From: Trichomonas tenax
Lineage: Eukaryota > Parabasalia > Trichomonadida > Trichomonadidae
NCBI GenBank assembly: GCA_023091735.1
Contig: JALKBU010000320.1
Location: 1 to 48,478 of the forward strand
DNA length: 48,478 nucleotides
Direction of reading: 5' to 3'
Shown: piece after piece, positions 30,289-39,829 of the stretch
Layout: each line of letters begins with the position of its first letter
How positions within the stretch are numbered: position 1 is the first letter of the stretch
Notes under the pieces: model-generated
Database searches by the model: none
Seen by the model: the letters and a program-made list of their open reading frames with translations, nothing else
What the model was told of the DNA's origin: nothing
Translations under genes and position numbers: made by a program

Positions 30289-31185
30289 TTGTCATTTGAA
30301 ATCTGTCTTACAATTTATCAAAACTTAACTTAATGAATATCATGTATAGATACAATGCTACAATTGACTTAAAGATTTCATGTGATATATTGATTAACTG
30401 ACTGATTTTGTCAATGCTCAATGTCACCAACATTTTATTATTAACCTTATTATACTTTATTGGGTTTGCACTTGTTCCAATATTGGTATCATATAATCAA
30501 ATCTGAAATTTTACTACCTTCTTTGTACTCTATTAAATGAATGTTAACATATCAGATGTATATATTATTGTTATCATGATATTACTCACTTTTTGATTGC
30601 TAATATTGATTATTCATCACATTCAATCCTGGAATGATTCTGTATTTATTTGACGCAAGATGCTTGTATAAGCATTCAACAAGTATGTCATTATAAAGGA
30701 TACTCATACATTGTTCATATCCAACTTTGCAAATTCAGATTGTTGATTTGAACGCGATTGAATTCGAATTTTTTGATTTTAAATAAGCCCAAAAGATTTG
30801 ATGGCAATTTACCTTCTAAACCATATATTTGGATTTTCTCAAAAACAAAAAAATGACGAAAAATTGATAAAAAATAATTTTTTTTCACATTTATAAAATT
30901 TCTTGAACAATTGGGGAATTTATAAAAATAGTTTAATTAAGAATAACCATTATACATATAAAATATATGTCCAGAGGATATTATTGATAAATGGATTTAA
31001 ACGAGAAATATCATGTTTGAGGCAGAATATTAACCAAATTTAACATCGAAAAATCAATTTGGAACGCGTCAATAAGTGCTATGAACAATTCATAGCCAAT
31101 TTTACAGTTAACAAAGTCAGATGTCTCTCAATTAAAGGTTTGGAACCTCACAGCACAAAATTACGAAAAAAATGTAACACATGAT
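30289..31185. other. AT-rich intergenic region
   Basis: Nothing with coding or RNA character. It lies between divergently transcribed genes (the TatD-type gene on minus, the Rab-like gene on plus), so both promoters must be near its ends. Confidence 0.5.
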
Positions 31186-31195
31186 AAAAGTGTCA
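31186..31195 (+). promoter_or_regulatory. AAAAGTGTCA element overlapping a candidate initiator
   Basis: The word ends 5 bp before the ATG of the Rab-like gene, and the following bases make TCATT. This fits the trichomonad initiator consensus TCA(Y)(W), so the element may be fused to the transcription start. Confidence 0.5.
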
Positions 31196-31200
31196 TTACA

Positions 31201-31779
31201 ATGAATCTTAAAGCACAGACTCTCAAAGTGACTCTCGCTGGAAACGCAAATGTCGGAAAAACGTGCATGATTCATAGGCTCATCCATTTTCAGTACATTG
31301 AAGGCTTTCACCAGACAGTAGGCTCTGCAACACATGATTGGTCCCCAATTGTTGACAATAACCAGTTAGACATTCAGATTTACGATACCGCCGGCGCAGA
31401 GCGTTACAGAGCTATCGCATCTATCTATTTCAGAGATGCAAATGGCGCCGTTATCGGTTTCGACGCTTCAGAACCGATTCCAACAGAGGATCTTAGGTTC
31501 TGGATCCAATCGTTCAGAGAACAGGCAAAAGTAAACACCCCAATAGTCATTGCAGCCAACAAAGCTGATCTTGTTCAAGATCGCTCAACATTGAACTCTA
31601 ATATCAATAGGCTGAAGGATGAGTTCGGATACCCAGTCTTTATTGTATCAGCGAAGACAGGAGAAGGTATCCAGCAAATGTTTCAATACTTGGCAGAACA
31701 AATTCACGAAATTTTCCCTGAAAGCATCATGATGGATGGAGAATTCCAGGAAAATCACTCGAATCCATGTGCTTGCTAA
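31201..31779 (+). CDS. Rab-like small GTPase with Ala in place of catalytic Gln
   Basis: A 192-residue Ras-superfamily protein closest in pattern to Rab proteins, which control vesicle traffic. The P-loop GNANVGKT (14-21), switch I Thr39, guanine-base motifs NKAD (120-123) and SAK (150-152), and a C-terminal CAC for double geranylgeranylation are present. The switch II motif normally reads DTAGQE; here it is DTAGAER, with Ala66 replacing the Gln that positions the attacking water. Intrinsic and GAP-stimulated hydrolysis should therefore be reduced, so the protein may stay GTP-bound longer. It has a very short leader with the AAAAGTGTCATT element immediately upstream. The subfamily cannot be fixed by eye. 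Confidence 0.9.
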   Translation: MNLKAQTLKVTLAGNANVGKTCMIHRLIHFQYIEGFHQTVGSATHDWSPIVDNNQLDIQIYDTAGAERYRAIASIYFRDANGAVIGFDASEPIPTEDLRFWIQSFREQAKVNTPIVIAANKADLVQDRSTLNSNINRLKDEFGYPVFIVSAKTGEGIQQMFQYLAEQIHEIFPESIMMDGEFQENHSNPCAC

Positions 31780-32163
31780 TCGATTATTTATTCTTTTAAA
31801 CTTATATGTGTTAGTAATGACATCATTATCATATAGAATACACTACATCCATCGATCTTTCGTCGATGATATACTGAAATTAATAGGATACAGTTTATTT
31901 GATATTTTCCTTATTTTGAATATCAATAACTAACAAAGAAACACATATTAATATTTATATTATCTCCTTTTGTGAATGTCTCTATCAACGAATTTAACAC
32001 TGGACAAAATTATTGAAATTATTTCGCAAAATATATTATGTATATATCAGCATTTCTTCAAAATTCATAGCTTTGTACGGAATAGCTCCATATCATGGAG
32101 ATAATAATAATTTATAATAAACGTATAAACAATTGACAAGATATATAATAGAAACATTAAATA

Positions 32164-32922
32164 TTAAAGAAGTGGATCAGTGACCTGGTATCCATTGATC
32201 TTATTCATTACATTTCTATATTCGTCGTAATGATCAAGTGGTTTAGCTTCTGATTCATTGACATCACCTCTGGACAATAGGCAGCTGAAGTTGAATGCCA
32301 AACCCTTATCAAATGGATTAATCTTTGAAGGATATAATTCATAAAACTCGAAAAGTCCTTTCTGATATGTTTTAATGGAGTTGTTATTTTGAATTGCCAT
32401 AATAAACAACTGGAATGAAATAATAGCAATCTGAATAAAAGCGTGAATACTTAATGCTGCAGCTGGTACTAAAAATATATGATGGATGATCCATGAAAGT
32501 GGCGTATCTTTGTTAAACAGCGGCTGAATAGCCAAAAAGATGTTAGTTCCCTCAACAAGTAATCCGAGCACCAAAAATTGCATGAAAACGAGAACATTTG
32601 GTGATGCAATGCACGTAGAGAAGTAATCCGAGTGGAAATAGAATCTCATTGCGCATTTATTGCACTTTTCACAATGAATTGAACGCGCACCGATTGGATG
32701 TTGGCACTTTGGGCATTTAGCTTCGAGACCGAGAATGTTTTTGAATGTGAGCCCATTTGTCGCATCAACGAGAAACGTTAGCATCACGAAAACGAACAAA
32801 GTATAAAAGTAAAACAATACAGGAAACTCAGATCTGAAGGATGCGGACACATATCCGTCCTGGAAAATCAGTGTGAAGTAAACGAATATGTGACGAAGGA
32901 GAAAGCGAAGATTCCCCTTCAT
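32164..32922 (-). CDS. DHHC-family membrane protein with degenerate YFHS motif
   Basis: Topology and cysteine pattern are those of zinc-finger DHHC S-acyltransferases. Spans lie at about 35-55, 112-135 and 147-172, with a weaker hydrophobic stretch near 8-20. The Cys-rich domain has Cys70, Cys73, His83, Cys84, Cys87, Cys90, Cys104 and Asn109 in family spacing. NPFDKGLAFNF matches the conserved C-terminal NPxxxG region. However, the catalytic tetrapeptide is YFHS (95-98), so the acyl-accepting Cys is Ser and two other motif residues are changed, and TTxE reads KTYQ. It is probably a non-catalytic relative, perhaps a partner or scaffold at Golgi or plasma membrane. GAAAGTATCA lies 2 bp before the ATG. 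Confidence 0.85.
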   Translation of the reverse strand: MKGNLRFLLRHIFVYFTLIFQDGYVSASFRSEFPVLFYFYTLFVFVMLTFLVDATNGLTFKNILGLEAKCPKCQHPIGARSIHCEKCNKCAMRFYFHSDYFSTCIASPNVLVFMQFLVLGLLVEGTNIFLAIQPLFNKDTPLSWIIHHIFLVPAAALSIHAFIQIAIISFQLFIMAIQNNNSIKTYQKGLFEFYELYPSKINPFDKGLAFNFSCLLSRGDVNESEAKPLDHYDEYRNVMNKINGYQVTDPLL

Positions 32923-33693
32923 TGGAAAGTATCATAACCTTAACGACCAAATATTGTCATTTTGACACGTAAACTGTGTCAAAGTTTTCAAAAAAGTTCT
33001 TGTTTCTCGTTCTTTCAATTGAGATCAGAAGTTAATCTTCTACGAAATCTATTAAATTCCTCTTTTCTATTAGCGTCTTGAATATCTTTAATAAATAAGC
33101 AATATTATTTTTTTTGAATTTTACATATTCTATGTATAGTTCTCTCCTTTTGGGATTAAATATTATATAAGTTTTTAAATTTATCTATGATATAGAGAAG
33201 AAGATATAGAAATATATCTATATTTTGGAAATATTTACATTAAATGATTTCGTATTTTTATACATATAAACTTTCATATAGTTTTATGATTGTTTTGAAC
33301 TATATCATGTACATAATTCAAGTTTATTTGATGATAAATTACAAATTAAAGTTCAAAATGTGTTTTCCAAGAGCAGTTGACAGCAAACTATATGCCAATG
33401 AAGTAAAGAGTTATAGAAAAGTATGATACATGATTTAATTTTTGGAATATTATTTCTGATTTCATATGTTAATGTGATAAACCAGCATGCTAAGATTTGA
33501 TATGTAAAAGAAAAGTTAAATTAAAATATCAAGTGACAGGATATGATTAGCGCTTAAAAAATTTTAGTGTGAAATAATAAGCTTTCAGAATCCCATTTTA
33601 AAAAGAAAAATATAATTCTCAGATGAAAGTAAAGCTAAAAATGCGATAAAAATTTTGGCTGTTATATAAATAAAAATAAAAATAAAATTTTTT
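32923..33693. other. Intergenic region between divergent genes
   Basis: AT-rich. The first 15 bases hold the GAAAGTATCA element of the minus-strand gene, and GTCATTTTGACA near 32955 is a short palindrome. No gene is supported. Confidence 0.5.
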
Positions 33694-35181
33694 ATGAAGG
33701 AAGATTCAGACATCCAAGTTGAAGAGAAGCCATCGGTCTTAAGGTCAATACTTTTGGCGATCCTCAGCATCATCATTGTGCTTATTTTGAGCTTCCTTAT
33801 CGCTCAAACGAAAGATAATGAAGAAGTCGACAGATTAGTTGTTTTAACACAATTACTTTTGGCAGGAGCCTTAGGATTATCTGGTTTATTCCTTCTTTTC
33901 ATGAATTTCACGGGCAAAGGACCTTTTTCACTCAGATTCTTAAGACCCGTGCTTTCTCGCTCTTCTGCATCTGTTTTCTTGTCAATGTTGAAGAAGCAGG
34001 GAATGAAAATCAGAAATTTGGGAGCTGTTTCGTTTATTAACGATTCTAAGTCAATTACATTCGACGAATCAATCTCTTTAGAGCAATCCGCAGTCACAAC
34101 AGCCTCTCTCTTCGCCGATGATTTGGCTATCGACACATACGAAATCAAGGGTCAAAAAGTTTACATTGATGACCTCAAAATCGATGCTCCAAAGAATCTT
34201 CACACATTAGCCAACGTTTTAAACAACAGTAAGAAACAATTCACACAGTTTTCGAAGTCATTTGATGAGTTTTACGCTAATTTCGGTGACAAGGAAAGTT
34301 ACAAAGGAATTACAGCGCGTCCAGCGAAAGAAGTCATCGAAGAAGGAAAGCTTCTTTCATCTGTTCTCGACAAACTCCGCTATATTCGCGAAAACGCAAT
34401 TCAACATTGCCGTTATGTCATTGTTATGGTTCGTGACGATGGCCGCCTCTTCGGCCTCGTTGAGATACAGCTCAGCATCGACGGTCTCGTTATTGGAAGC
34501 AATAATGTTTACCTCAAGACAACACTCGACAAGGAAACAGAAGAGATGATCGCTAAGAGACTTCGTATTTCCAATGAGGAGCCGAAGTTGCCAACACTTG
34601 CAGTGAGAAATGGCAATGTTAACTTCCAGAACGAAAAACAAGATGAATACATTGCAACAATTCAAAATCCACAACTCTGCCTTCAACTTCATCCAAGCAC
34701 AATCAAGGAGACACGCTACTGCTACATGATTGTCTTCCCATTCATGATCTGCTGCTTGGTTGCTGCATTCGGACTCTTCAGCGTTTACAACGAAGACGAG
34801 AAGCTTCTTTACTCTCTCGTTTATATTGTTCCAGCTCTCTACGCTGTTTTCCGTGGTGGATTCCTTTCCGGACTTCGTCTTCCGATCATTGCTGTTATCA
34901 TCTCGATAATCGCTGGAACACCGTTCTCCTTCTTCATTTCCAAGTGGCTCGCCGAGCAGGCCATCCTTGGCACAGAGAAGTCGTTCTACGTCATCATCGC
35001 TGCCTGCGCAATCCTCGATGTTCCATTCCTCAACCTCTTCACAGGAATCCTTTGTTTCTGCAAGCACGCTATCAACTTCAATGATGAGGATGGTATCGAG
35101 CACGTTGCTTGCCTCCTCGCTTCGACTGCCGCTTTCGTTGTTTTAATTGCTTTACTCACCATCGTCAAAAGGACTAAATGA
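33694..35181 (+). CDS. Polytopic membrane protein, trichomonad-type, function unknown
   Basis: A 495-residue protein. Two N-terminal spans (about 16-38 and 50-70) are followed by a soluble domain of about 270 residues and then a cluster of about five spans (roughly 345-490). The soluble part contains DESISLEQSAVTTASLFADD and RYVIVMVRDDGRLFGLVEI, but I cannot assign a known fold. There is no signal peptide cleavage site, and the N-terminus is probably cytosolic. Codon choice is notably biased to C-ending codons in the last third (for example CGC CTC TTC GGC CTC GTT), which suggests strong expression. A transporter or organelle membrane role is possible but not shown. Confidence 0.8.
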   Translation: MKEDSDIQVEEKPSVLRSILLAILSIIIVLILSFLIAQTKDNEEVDRLVVLTQLLLAGALGLSGLFLLFMNFTGKGPFSLRFLRPVLSRSSASVFLSMLKKQGMKIRNLGAVSFINDSKSITFDESISLEQSAVTTASLFADDLAIDTYEIKGQKVYIDDLKIDAPKNLHTLANVLNNSKKQFTQFSKSFDEFYANFGDKESYKGITARPAKEVIEEGKLLSSVLDKLRYIRENAIQHCRYVIVMVRDDGRLFGLVEIQLSIDGLVIGSNNVYLKTTLDKETEEMIAKRLRISNEEPKLPTLAVRNGNVNFQNEKQDEYIATIQNPQLCLQLHPSTIKETRYCYMIVFPFMICCLVAAFGLFSVYNEDEKLLYSLVYIVPALYAVFRGGFLSGLRLPIIAVIISIIAGTPFSFFISKWLAEQAILGTEKSFYVIIAACAILDVPFLNLFTGILCFCKHAINFNDEDGIEHVACLLASTAAFVVLIALLTIVKRTK

Positions 35182-35490
35182 GAAATACCTTATGAAACTA
35201 AATATTTCGTTATTCATATCATACACAATTCACAGCTTTGAAATGCTGATATTTTTTCATTTTTTTAAAATTCAAAATTTAACATCTGATATTTTATCCA
35301 TATATACAGTTCCATTATTACATATATTTCCTATGCTTATTTTGTTTAAAAACAAAAGTTTTTTTTTATCAAAATTTAAATACAAAGACGAGAAGTTAAT
35401 TGTTGTAGAATTATATGTAAATGGATGGATTTGGTGGACTGGCGTATACATAACATTTTATTGGTAAACATAATTCAAAATCTTTTGCAA

Positions 35491-35928
35491 TTATTTTCTC
35501 GATTTCGAGCTGCTGCGTGAGTTCTTGCTGATCTCTTCCTCGACCTTCAAAGCTGCCTGGCGAAGACGAAGGAACCAAATATCATTATGTGATCTTGGAA
35601 TGAATTCTGTGTCGCGTTCGGCTTCTTTTTGAAGGATTTGGGCGATGTGATAAACAGCGTTCTTTTGTCTTGAATTATACAAAATTGCGTTTGACCAAAT
35701 CCTCAAGAGATCTTCCTTCCACTCCTTGCAGGTCTGGTATTTATTGTTCATCAGGTTGTCGTGGAGTGTCTTGAGATCCATTGGATTTTTGATGATTTTG
35801 TAATAATCTACGGCGTGATCACGAAGTTCATCGACAGGGTTGGAAAATGGATTCGCGAGGTCATGGTTTATGTATTTGTTTGTGATTTCCTCACAATATT
35901 GGCGCTCGAACTTGTTCATTTTAGACAT
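35491..35928 (-). CDS. Single bromodomain protein
   Basis: A 145-residue nuclear protein consisting almost entirely of one bromodomain, which reads acetyl-lysine on histones. Features in order are NPF in the position of the WPF shelf (26-28), ZA-loop DYYKIIKNPMDLKTL (41-55), helix B WKEDLLRIWSNAILYN with the acetyl-lysine-binding Asn85, and BC/C helix NAVYHIAQILQ. A Ser/Lys/Arg tail (SRSSSKSRK) may serve as nuclear localisation signal. There is no additional domain such as an acetyltransferase or ET region, so it probably acts within a complex. AAAAGTATCA lies 15 bp before the start. Confidence 0.92.
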   Translation of the reverse strand: MSKMNKFERQYCEEITNKYINHDLANPFSNPVDELRDHAVDYYKIIKNPMDLKTLHDNLMNNKYQTCKEWKEDLLRIWSNAILYNSRQKNAVYHIAQILQKEAERDTEFIPRSHNDIWFLRLRQAALKVEEEISKNSRSSSKSRK

Positions 35929-35943
35929 GATGAAAATGTGATA

Positions 35944-35953
35944 AAAAGTATCA
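35944..35953 (+). promoter_or_regulatory. AAAAGTATCA element before the bromodomain gene
   Basis: Read in gene orientation, TGATACTTTTTATCAC sits 15 bp before the ATG and is itself nearly palindromic (TGATA...TATCA). A TTTTCATCATG initiator-like sequence follows. Confidence 0.4.
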
Positions 35954-36160
35954 CCTGCTTTGTAAACTCAAAATAATTAACGCAATAACTCATGAACCAA
36001 TGCATATGGAAATATTTTGATCACTGTACCCTTTTAGCATTGTAGTAGGTATTCATATGGGTGGCAAAAAGAAAGATATAATCATACAGGAGCATAAGAA
36101 TTGATAGAAAATGTTATAAATTTTACATGTCAGATTTTGTATTAGAAAAAAATCAAAAAG

Positions 36161-36234
36161 TGTTTTGAGCGGGGCTCGAACCCGCGACCATCTGCTTATA
36201 AGATAAATGTGCTAACAGGCTGCACAACCGAAAC
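36161..36234 (-). tRNA. tRNA-Ile(UAU)-like gene, possibly decayed
   Basis: A 74-nt cloverleaf with correct arm lengths. The D stem is GTGC/GCAC, the T arm is perfect (GCGGG TTCGAGC CCCGC, consensus B box), the anticodon loop is CTTATAA (anticodon UAU) and the discriminator is A. A poly-T terminator follows. Defects: the acceptor stem has one C:A mismatch and one G:T pair. The anticodon stem TTTAT/GCAGA has one A:C mismatch and two G:U pairs. The D loop lacks one of the two conserved G residues. The changes look like C-to-T and G-to-A decay of an originally normal tRNA. It may be a pseudogene or a weak functional gene. Confidence 0.7.
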
Positions 36235-36518
36235 CTCTGTAAAAATGAGTGGGAATGACTTTATGATGGTATACTATGACTTTTCGTATTCAACAATCCT
36301 TTTCTCCTTGAGTTGTATAAACTTTAGACTTATGCGAAAACAAATTATCATTCAAAAGTTCCAAAAACATTGATTATTTTTAAGATATAAAATCTTTAAT
36401 ACAAACAATGTTCTATTTAATTGCCATTAACTTTTCTATATACATTTGCGTCATTGGTTCTATTATCAACAACTTAATTTTGATGCCCAAATTTCAAATT
36501 TTGTGTAATATTTGAGAA

Positions 36519-37427
36519 TTAGAATGAGTTCATGTCATGATGAATTCTGATAAGTTTTTGATATTCTTTTGTTGCCATGTCAGTTGTTTCTTTCTTAATA
36601 ACGATTTCTGGATCAATTTTACCGATATGTCTCGCAAACAATTCACGCTCGTCCATTCCTTCCTCATCAATTATCGATCTCCTGTAATCTGGAAGGACTT
36701 TTGAGAGTTCATTGATTGTTTCGACACCTTTACTGTCAGATTTAACAAAATTAGGAAGCTCAAATCCACCAACCCAATCTTGTCTACTCAACGACATCAG
36801 CATTTGTTGTTCGTATTTATTCATTCGATATGTCACAGGCATTGCATAATATTGTCTTCCGAGGTTTCTTACGAGTGCCTTTGTTGTTGGTTTCTCTAAA
36901 TGTCCGATGAAAGAAGTTGTTTCGCGGCATTCTTCGCAATTTGTGTAAGCACTGTTAGACATGCATCTAAAAGCGCCGATAATAACTTTTCCTTTGACAG
37001 ACATAATAGGGTCGATGACTAAAGCTATTGATCTCGGGTTAGATTTTTCCCATTGCATTTGCGAGCTAACGTCAACACCAGAGAGCCAAACGCCGACGCC
37101 AGGGTGTGACTTGTACCATCCGATGATCTCCTCTGTGCGAGCAATTCGCTTTAGAAGAGCGGCCATTTGTGTACGATAAGGATCATCTGTAGCATATGAA
37201 GTTGCTGATGTCTGCGGCATCGGGAAGCAGTCAACGACGCTAACTGTGTAGTCATCGATGAATCTTCCAACGAGTAATCCAAAAACTTCGTTAGGAATTC
37301 CAGCCTGAGCGTTTTTGAGCATTTTCAACAACGCTATTCCTGTAACTTGAACTGTTTCTGCTGTATCAAAGTGCCCTTGTTGTGTCACTCCTGAATAGTC
37401 ATTTGGCTCCAAGTGATCATCAGCCAT
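36519..37427 (-). CDS. Rpn11-like JAMM protein with altered metal ligand
   Basis: Closest by eye to Rpn11/PSMD14, the proteasome-lid deubiquitinase. Shared features are ETVQVTGIALLKMLKNAQAG, EVFGLLVGRFIDDYTV, MPQTS, WLSGVDVSSQ, VIDPIMSVKGKV, TTSFIGHLEKPT and the Rpn11-type C-terminus. The JAMM metal site normally reads HxHx7SxxD. Here the first His is Lys (GWYKSHPGVG), while the second His, Ser, Asp and the upstream Glu remain. Counting from the start chosen here these are Lys106, His108, Ser116, Asp119 and Glu47. Zinc binding and isopeptidase activity should be impaired, so this looks like a pseudoenzyme paralogue or a structural lid subunit. An ATG 8 codons upstream lies inside a repeated ATGACACTTTT motif, so I prefer the second ATG (MADDHLEP). 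Confidence 0.9.
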   Translation of the reverse strand: MADDHLEPNDYSGVTQQGHFDTAETVQVTGIALLKMLKNAQAGIPNEVFGLLVGRFIDDYTVSVVDCFPMPQTSATSYATDDPYRTQMAALLKRIARTEEIIGWYKSHPGVGVWLSGVDVSSQMQWEKSNPRSIALVIDPIMSVKGKVIIGAFRCMSNSAYTNCEECRETTSFIGHLEKPTTKALVRNLGRQYYAMPVTYRMNKYEQQMLMSLSRQDWVGGFELPNFVKSDSKGVETINELSKVLPDYRRSIIDEEGMDERELFARHIGKIDPEIVIKKETTDMATKEYQKLIRIHHDMNSF

Positions 37428-37440
37428 TTTTATATTTTTG

Positions 37441-37552
37441 AAAAGTGTCATCCCACAAAAAGTATCATAAGTTTACAATTTCCAAAAGTGGCAAAATAAA
37501 GGTTAATAAAAGTACCATATTATCAAAAAAATGTCAAGAAAGAAAAGTGTCA
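37441..37552 (+). promoter_or_regulatory. Array of five AAAAGTNNCA motifs
   Basis: Copies begin at 37441 (AAAAGTGTCA), 37458 (AAAAGTATCA), 37484 (AAAAGTGGCA), 37508 (AAAAGTACCA) and 37543 (AAAAGTGTCA). All have one orientation and are 17-35 bp apart. They lie 14 to 125 bp upstream of the preferred start of the Rpn11-like gene, reading opposite to it. A multi-site regulator-binding region is the simplest explanation. Confidence 0.55.
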
Positions 37553-37894
37553 TATTCTCAAATTGATGTGATTCAAAAACTCATAAAATCTCCACCAATT
37601 TTCAATAATTTTTATCCAAAGCTAGATATCTAATTTTGCCACAGATGCATATTCTATATTTTATATATTTGCATAATAATGTTTGTGCAATGTGTATTTA
37701 GCAAAATATCTTTTGCGAAAACATGATTAATAATTAATACTATTAAAATACATTAGATTTATCAGATTTTTAAATGCAATTCTCTTAATCTTAACTCAAT
37801 CAAATTATCTGAAGTATGCTTATATCAAAACATAAAAATATCGATTTCATTAAGATTTTTGCTACACCAGAATCTCTAATTATAACGGTTATAC

Positions 37895-39581
37895 ATGTAT
37901 ATGATTGCCAACGAATCAATATGGCTGTCTGCAAAAGCTTTGTTTAATGAATGGAAGCTAAGCTTTCTCGCTATCATGTGCAGGAGGATCTGTTCAAGCA
38001 GCAGACTTTTGGATCAACAACATGGAAGTCATCAACTCAGTGAATTAAAAAGGAGAAACTGCATTGATGATGGCAATTAGCAATCATTCCCCAAATGTTA
38101 TATATCTTCTAGAAAAGGAAGCAGATGCAAGCTTTATAAACAAATCGGGGCGAAGGCGCATTTACGATTGCTGTCAAAGAAAGCAAGGAATCAATCAACA
38201 CGAAAGACCACAACGGATATATTCCATTCATAAACAGCGATTCTTTCAAGATCTAATGCTGTTGCTGAATTCTTGTTCAAGAAAGGATCGAATCTCGATG
38301 ATAAAGATATGGGCGGTTCAACAGTTATGCAATTCGCTGCAAAAAAAGTCCTTATCATGGCAGTCGAAATATTGCTAAAACTTGGATCCGATGTTAATAC
38401 TGTTGCCAACAACGAAACTCAACTTACTATTGCAGCAATGAACAAACAAAATGTCTTTGGTATTGAACGGTGCGAAGAAGGAAAAAATGCAATATTCATC
38501 TGCACTCTTCAAGATGATCGGAAATTTGATGATTTCAAGACACCGCTATCTGTTGGATTCGACATTGATGAAATTGGTGTCAACAATTAACCACCATTTA
38601 TTTATGCAGTTATCAACAACAATTTCACATTTGCTAATTTCTTATTATCAAATCATGCTGACATCAATCACCAAGATAATCAATTATGCAATCTCTATGT
38701 TTAATGTCGAAAAGATATCAACATTATCTCTTTGAATACAACACCTGCAATTCAATCAATTGCATATGGTGATGTTTGGCTTGGAACTTGATGTTTGTGC
38801 TAAGGCCGGTGTTTATCCAATTCATGCTGAAGCTAAATCAAACAACATCTGATTCCTTCAGGCAATTCTTTCATTTGGATGCACACCATTGATGTATGCT
38901 GTGATGTCAGTAAATATGGCTGCTGTTCAGATGTTATTAAATGCAAGCGCCAATGTCACACTTGCTGATGACTCTAATAAAACAGCATTATCTCATGCTC
39001 TCATTAATGCAAAGCTTGATGTTGCAGGGATTTTGTTTAATACAAAACAATTGCCTGTTGAGATAAGTGATTCCGAAGGAAATTCACTGATTTGCAAGAG
39101 CATGAATTATGGATTCACAGATAAAGAAGGAAAATCGATAAACAGAACTTCCAACTTTGCAGTCATTTTCTTGATAACAAGGCAAATTCAAGCTTTATTG
39201 ATAAAGATCGCATGCATTCACTATTTGGCTGCCATTGATATGCAGCCATCAAGTGTTCTTATTCAAAGATTAGTTGATATTGGCAAAGATATCAGCATTA
39301 AAATGTCAAATGGATATACTCCACTTAGCTGCAAGGAGTGGCAGAAGAATGAATCGAAGATGGCCCATTACATCAGATCTATTGGTGGAAGAGATTTCAG
39401 ATGGGAGTTGAAGTACGATGCAAAGATGAAATACAATTTGATCAGAGAAAGTGAACTTGAAAAATACATCAATCAATTAATTCATTCGAGACATTCAATG
39501 AATCCAAAATTGTATCCTAATCTACATTCCGAAAGTCATTACACGCCCGTCCCATTTGATCGTTTCGATGATCCCAATTAA
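37895..39581 (+). pseudogene. Ankyrin-repeat protein pseudogene
   Basis: Ankyrin-type phrases are scattered over all three frames: ISNHSPNVIYLLEKEADAS, STVMQFAAKKVLIMAVEILL, MMYAVMSVNMAAVQMLLNAS and HALINAKLDVAGILFNT. Each frame is interrupted by stops or shifts, so at least five disabling lesions exist. The last 230 codons (from 38889) are still open and end in a non-ankyrin tail (SESHYTPVPFDRFDDPN). It is a decayed relative of the large trichomonad ankyrin family. Confidence 0.85.
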
Positions 39582-39829
39582 ACAACACATATCGGATAAA
39601 CACCGTTATGGCAATCATGATCAAATCGAATAAATGATTTACCATCATGATATAGAATCGAGATTAGGTCGTCCGCTTCATACCTCGAATTTTTCTGACA
39701 TTAATCGTATTCACTTTGAAATACAGAAGAAAGAATTAAGGTCGATCAAAAGATAATATTAATGAATATGAGCGCATGGACAAAAAGTATTGCGAATTAT
39801 AAAATAATAATAAACAAGCTTTAGTAGAA

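Noticed and set aside
34357..35103. 248-codon minus-strand frame
   Set aside because: Opposite strand of the polytopic membrane protein gene. Biased codons leave the antisense frame open, and the product has no domain.
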